Of a DNA stretch of 5,864 nucleotides, positions 5,228 to 5,864 are shown piece by piece. A program made the position numbers and the translations under genes. Numbering within the stretch: position 1 is the stretch's first letter; every line of letters begins with the position of its first letter. The stretch covers positions 1 through 5,864 of the forward strand of contig JAJYJL010000597.1 of NCBI GenBank assembly GCA_021789565.1, given 5' to 3'. Source of the DNA: Acidobacteriota bacterium (lineage in GTDB: Bacteria > Acidobacteriota > Terriglobia > UBA7540). A model generated the notes under the pieces. It was not told the DNA's origin and did no database searches. It worked only from the letters and a program-made list of their open reading frames with translations.

Positions 5228-5497
5228 GCGGGCGGGGAAGGGCCGTGGATCCGACGCTGCCGCCCCGTGCACGCGGGAGTGCTGGTGGCGGGGGCCAATC
5301 CCGTGACCACCGACGCCGTGGCCACCGCCCTGATGGGATTCGATCCCATGGCCGGCCACGGGACCGCTCCGTTTGAAAAATGCGACAGCACGCTGAAGCT
5401 GGCCGAAAGTCTTGGAATCGGCACCCGCGACCTGAAGCGCATTGAAGTGATCGGCACACCCATCTCCAAAGCCCGCATCGACTTCCGCCGCGCCTGA
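5228..5497 (+). pseudogene. C-terminal fragment of a second DUF362 gene
   Basis: Encodes the last 89 residues of a DUF362 protein (AGGEGPWIRR through to DFRRA), matching residues 296-384 of the protein at 2607-3761 with a single amino-acid change (Thr to Ala). The N-terminal three-quarters, including the leader and the KLKEH and KNSFG motifs, is missing. The open frame reaches back to a stop at 5150-5152; the only initiation codon near the fragment is TTG at 5207, with no ribosome binding site, so translation is unlikely. Seven of the eight nucleotide differences are silent third-position changes, which means the two copies diverged while both were under protein-level selection. The inactivation is therefore younger than the divergence, or the piece came from a functional relative. 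Confidence 0.8.
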
Positions 5498-5503
5498 GCG
5501 CAG
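5228..5503 (+). repeat. Direct repeat, copy 2 (DUF362 3' fragment)
   Basis: Same orientation as 3492-3767, offset 1736 nt. After the shared GCGCAG just beyond the stop the two sequences diverge completely. Recombination between the copies would delete the His/Cys-rich and cytochrome c genes and leave one complete DUF362 reading frame. Confidence 0.93.
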
Positions 5504-5600
5504 GCGGTCCGGCGGGGTGTGCTGATGACGCAACAGGGACCATTGCCTCCCTGCGGGCGTGTGCGCGTCCACACCCCTCCATGTGTTACCATTCCCCCTT

Positions 5601-5864
5601 ATGGCTCAGAACAGTGGAGTGCGCCGGCCGGGCCGGTTTGCCGCTTATTCCTGGATGGTGCTGGGTTACAACGTCCTGGTGATATTGTGGGGGGCGGTGG
5701 TGCGCGCCACCGGTTCCGGAGCGGGATGCGGCGAGCACTGGCCGCTCTGCCAGGGTGTGGTGATTCCACATGCCGAACAAATCGCTACCTTGATTGAATT
5801 TTCCCACCGCGCCACCAGCGGCATCGATGCCCTTCTCGTCGTCGGCCTGGTCTGGATGGCTTTC
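5601..5864 (+). CDS. ctaA: Heme A synthase, COX15/CtaA family (5' part, runs off the window)
   Basis: The first 88 codons of an integral membrane enzyme that oxidises the C8 methyl group of heme O to give heme A for aa3-type oxidases. Transmembrane helix 1 covers about residues 14-34 and leads into [20 protein letters not shown]. The conserved extracytoplasmic cysteine pair is Cys43 and Cys50. Glu66 and His69 in IEFSHR match the conserved Glu and the heme-ligand His of the family. A second helix begins near residue 74. The ATG at 5601 gives the expected short N-terminal tail before helix 1, but the bases before it (CATTCCCCCTT) contain no ribosome binding site, so it may be leaderless or start elsewhere (GTG at 5583 is in frame). 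The gap 5504-5600 holds an 8-bp inverted repeat, GGGGTGTG (5514-5521) and CACACCCC (5570-5577), and nothing else I can name. Confidence 0.93.
   Translation, partial: MAQNSGVRRPGRFAAYSWMVLGYNVLVILWGAVVRATGSGAGCGEHWPLCQGVVIPHAEQIATLIEFSHRATSGIDALLVVGLVWMAF

Noticed and set aside
5207..5497. DUF362 fragment as a separate functional gene starting at TTG 5207
   Set aside because: No ribosome binding site precedes it, and it lacks three-quarters of the domain including the conserved Lys/His and KNSFG segments.

Overview
The window looks like bacterial chromosomal DNA that is GC-rich, probably from an acidobacterium. The pointers are the dense CTGAAG-centred palindromes at the left edge, the style of the heme A synthase N-terminus, and the Tat-leader DUF362 genes. 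This is an inference from gene style, with no marker gene to prove it. All supported genes lie on the + strand.

Left edge (7-152): four short palindromes form a compound, mirror-arranged REP/REPIN-like block. Then comes a sulfur-carrier module of three genes: a JAMM (M67/Mec-type) metallopeptidase (246-713), a ubiquitin-fold MoaD/ThiS/CysO-like protein (801-1100), and a MoeB/MoeZ-type E1-like adenylyltransferase with a C-terminal rhodanese domain (1253-2422). The expected logic is that the E1-rhodanese adenylates and thiocarboxylates the C-terminal Gly-Gly of the carrier, and the JAMM enzyme trims the carrier or its adducts. The carrier ends in Gly-Gly plus eight further residues, so it would have to be cut before activation. 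The co-encoded JAMM protease is the obvious candidate. No cysM, E2 or thiazole/molybdopterin gene is visible in the window.

Middle (2607-3761): a complete DUF362 protein with a Tat-type leader, flanked by strong stem-loops. A small exported His/Cys-rich protein of unknown function follows (3906-4322), behind a candidate promoter and an inverted repeat that covers its ribosome binding site.

Right part: a membrane-anchored monoheme cytochrome c (4496-5035) is followed after 40 nt by the start of a Tat-leader gene (5076). That gene is cut off after about 20 recognisable residues. It runs into about 95 nt of AT-richer unassigned DNA and then into a second, about 97% identical copy of the last 89 codons of the DUF362 gene (5228-5497). 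This is a rearranged, broken locus or an assembly joint. The window ends inside ctaA/COX15, heme A synthase (from 5601), so the right side probably leads into a cytochrome oxidase assembly cluster.
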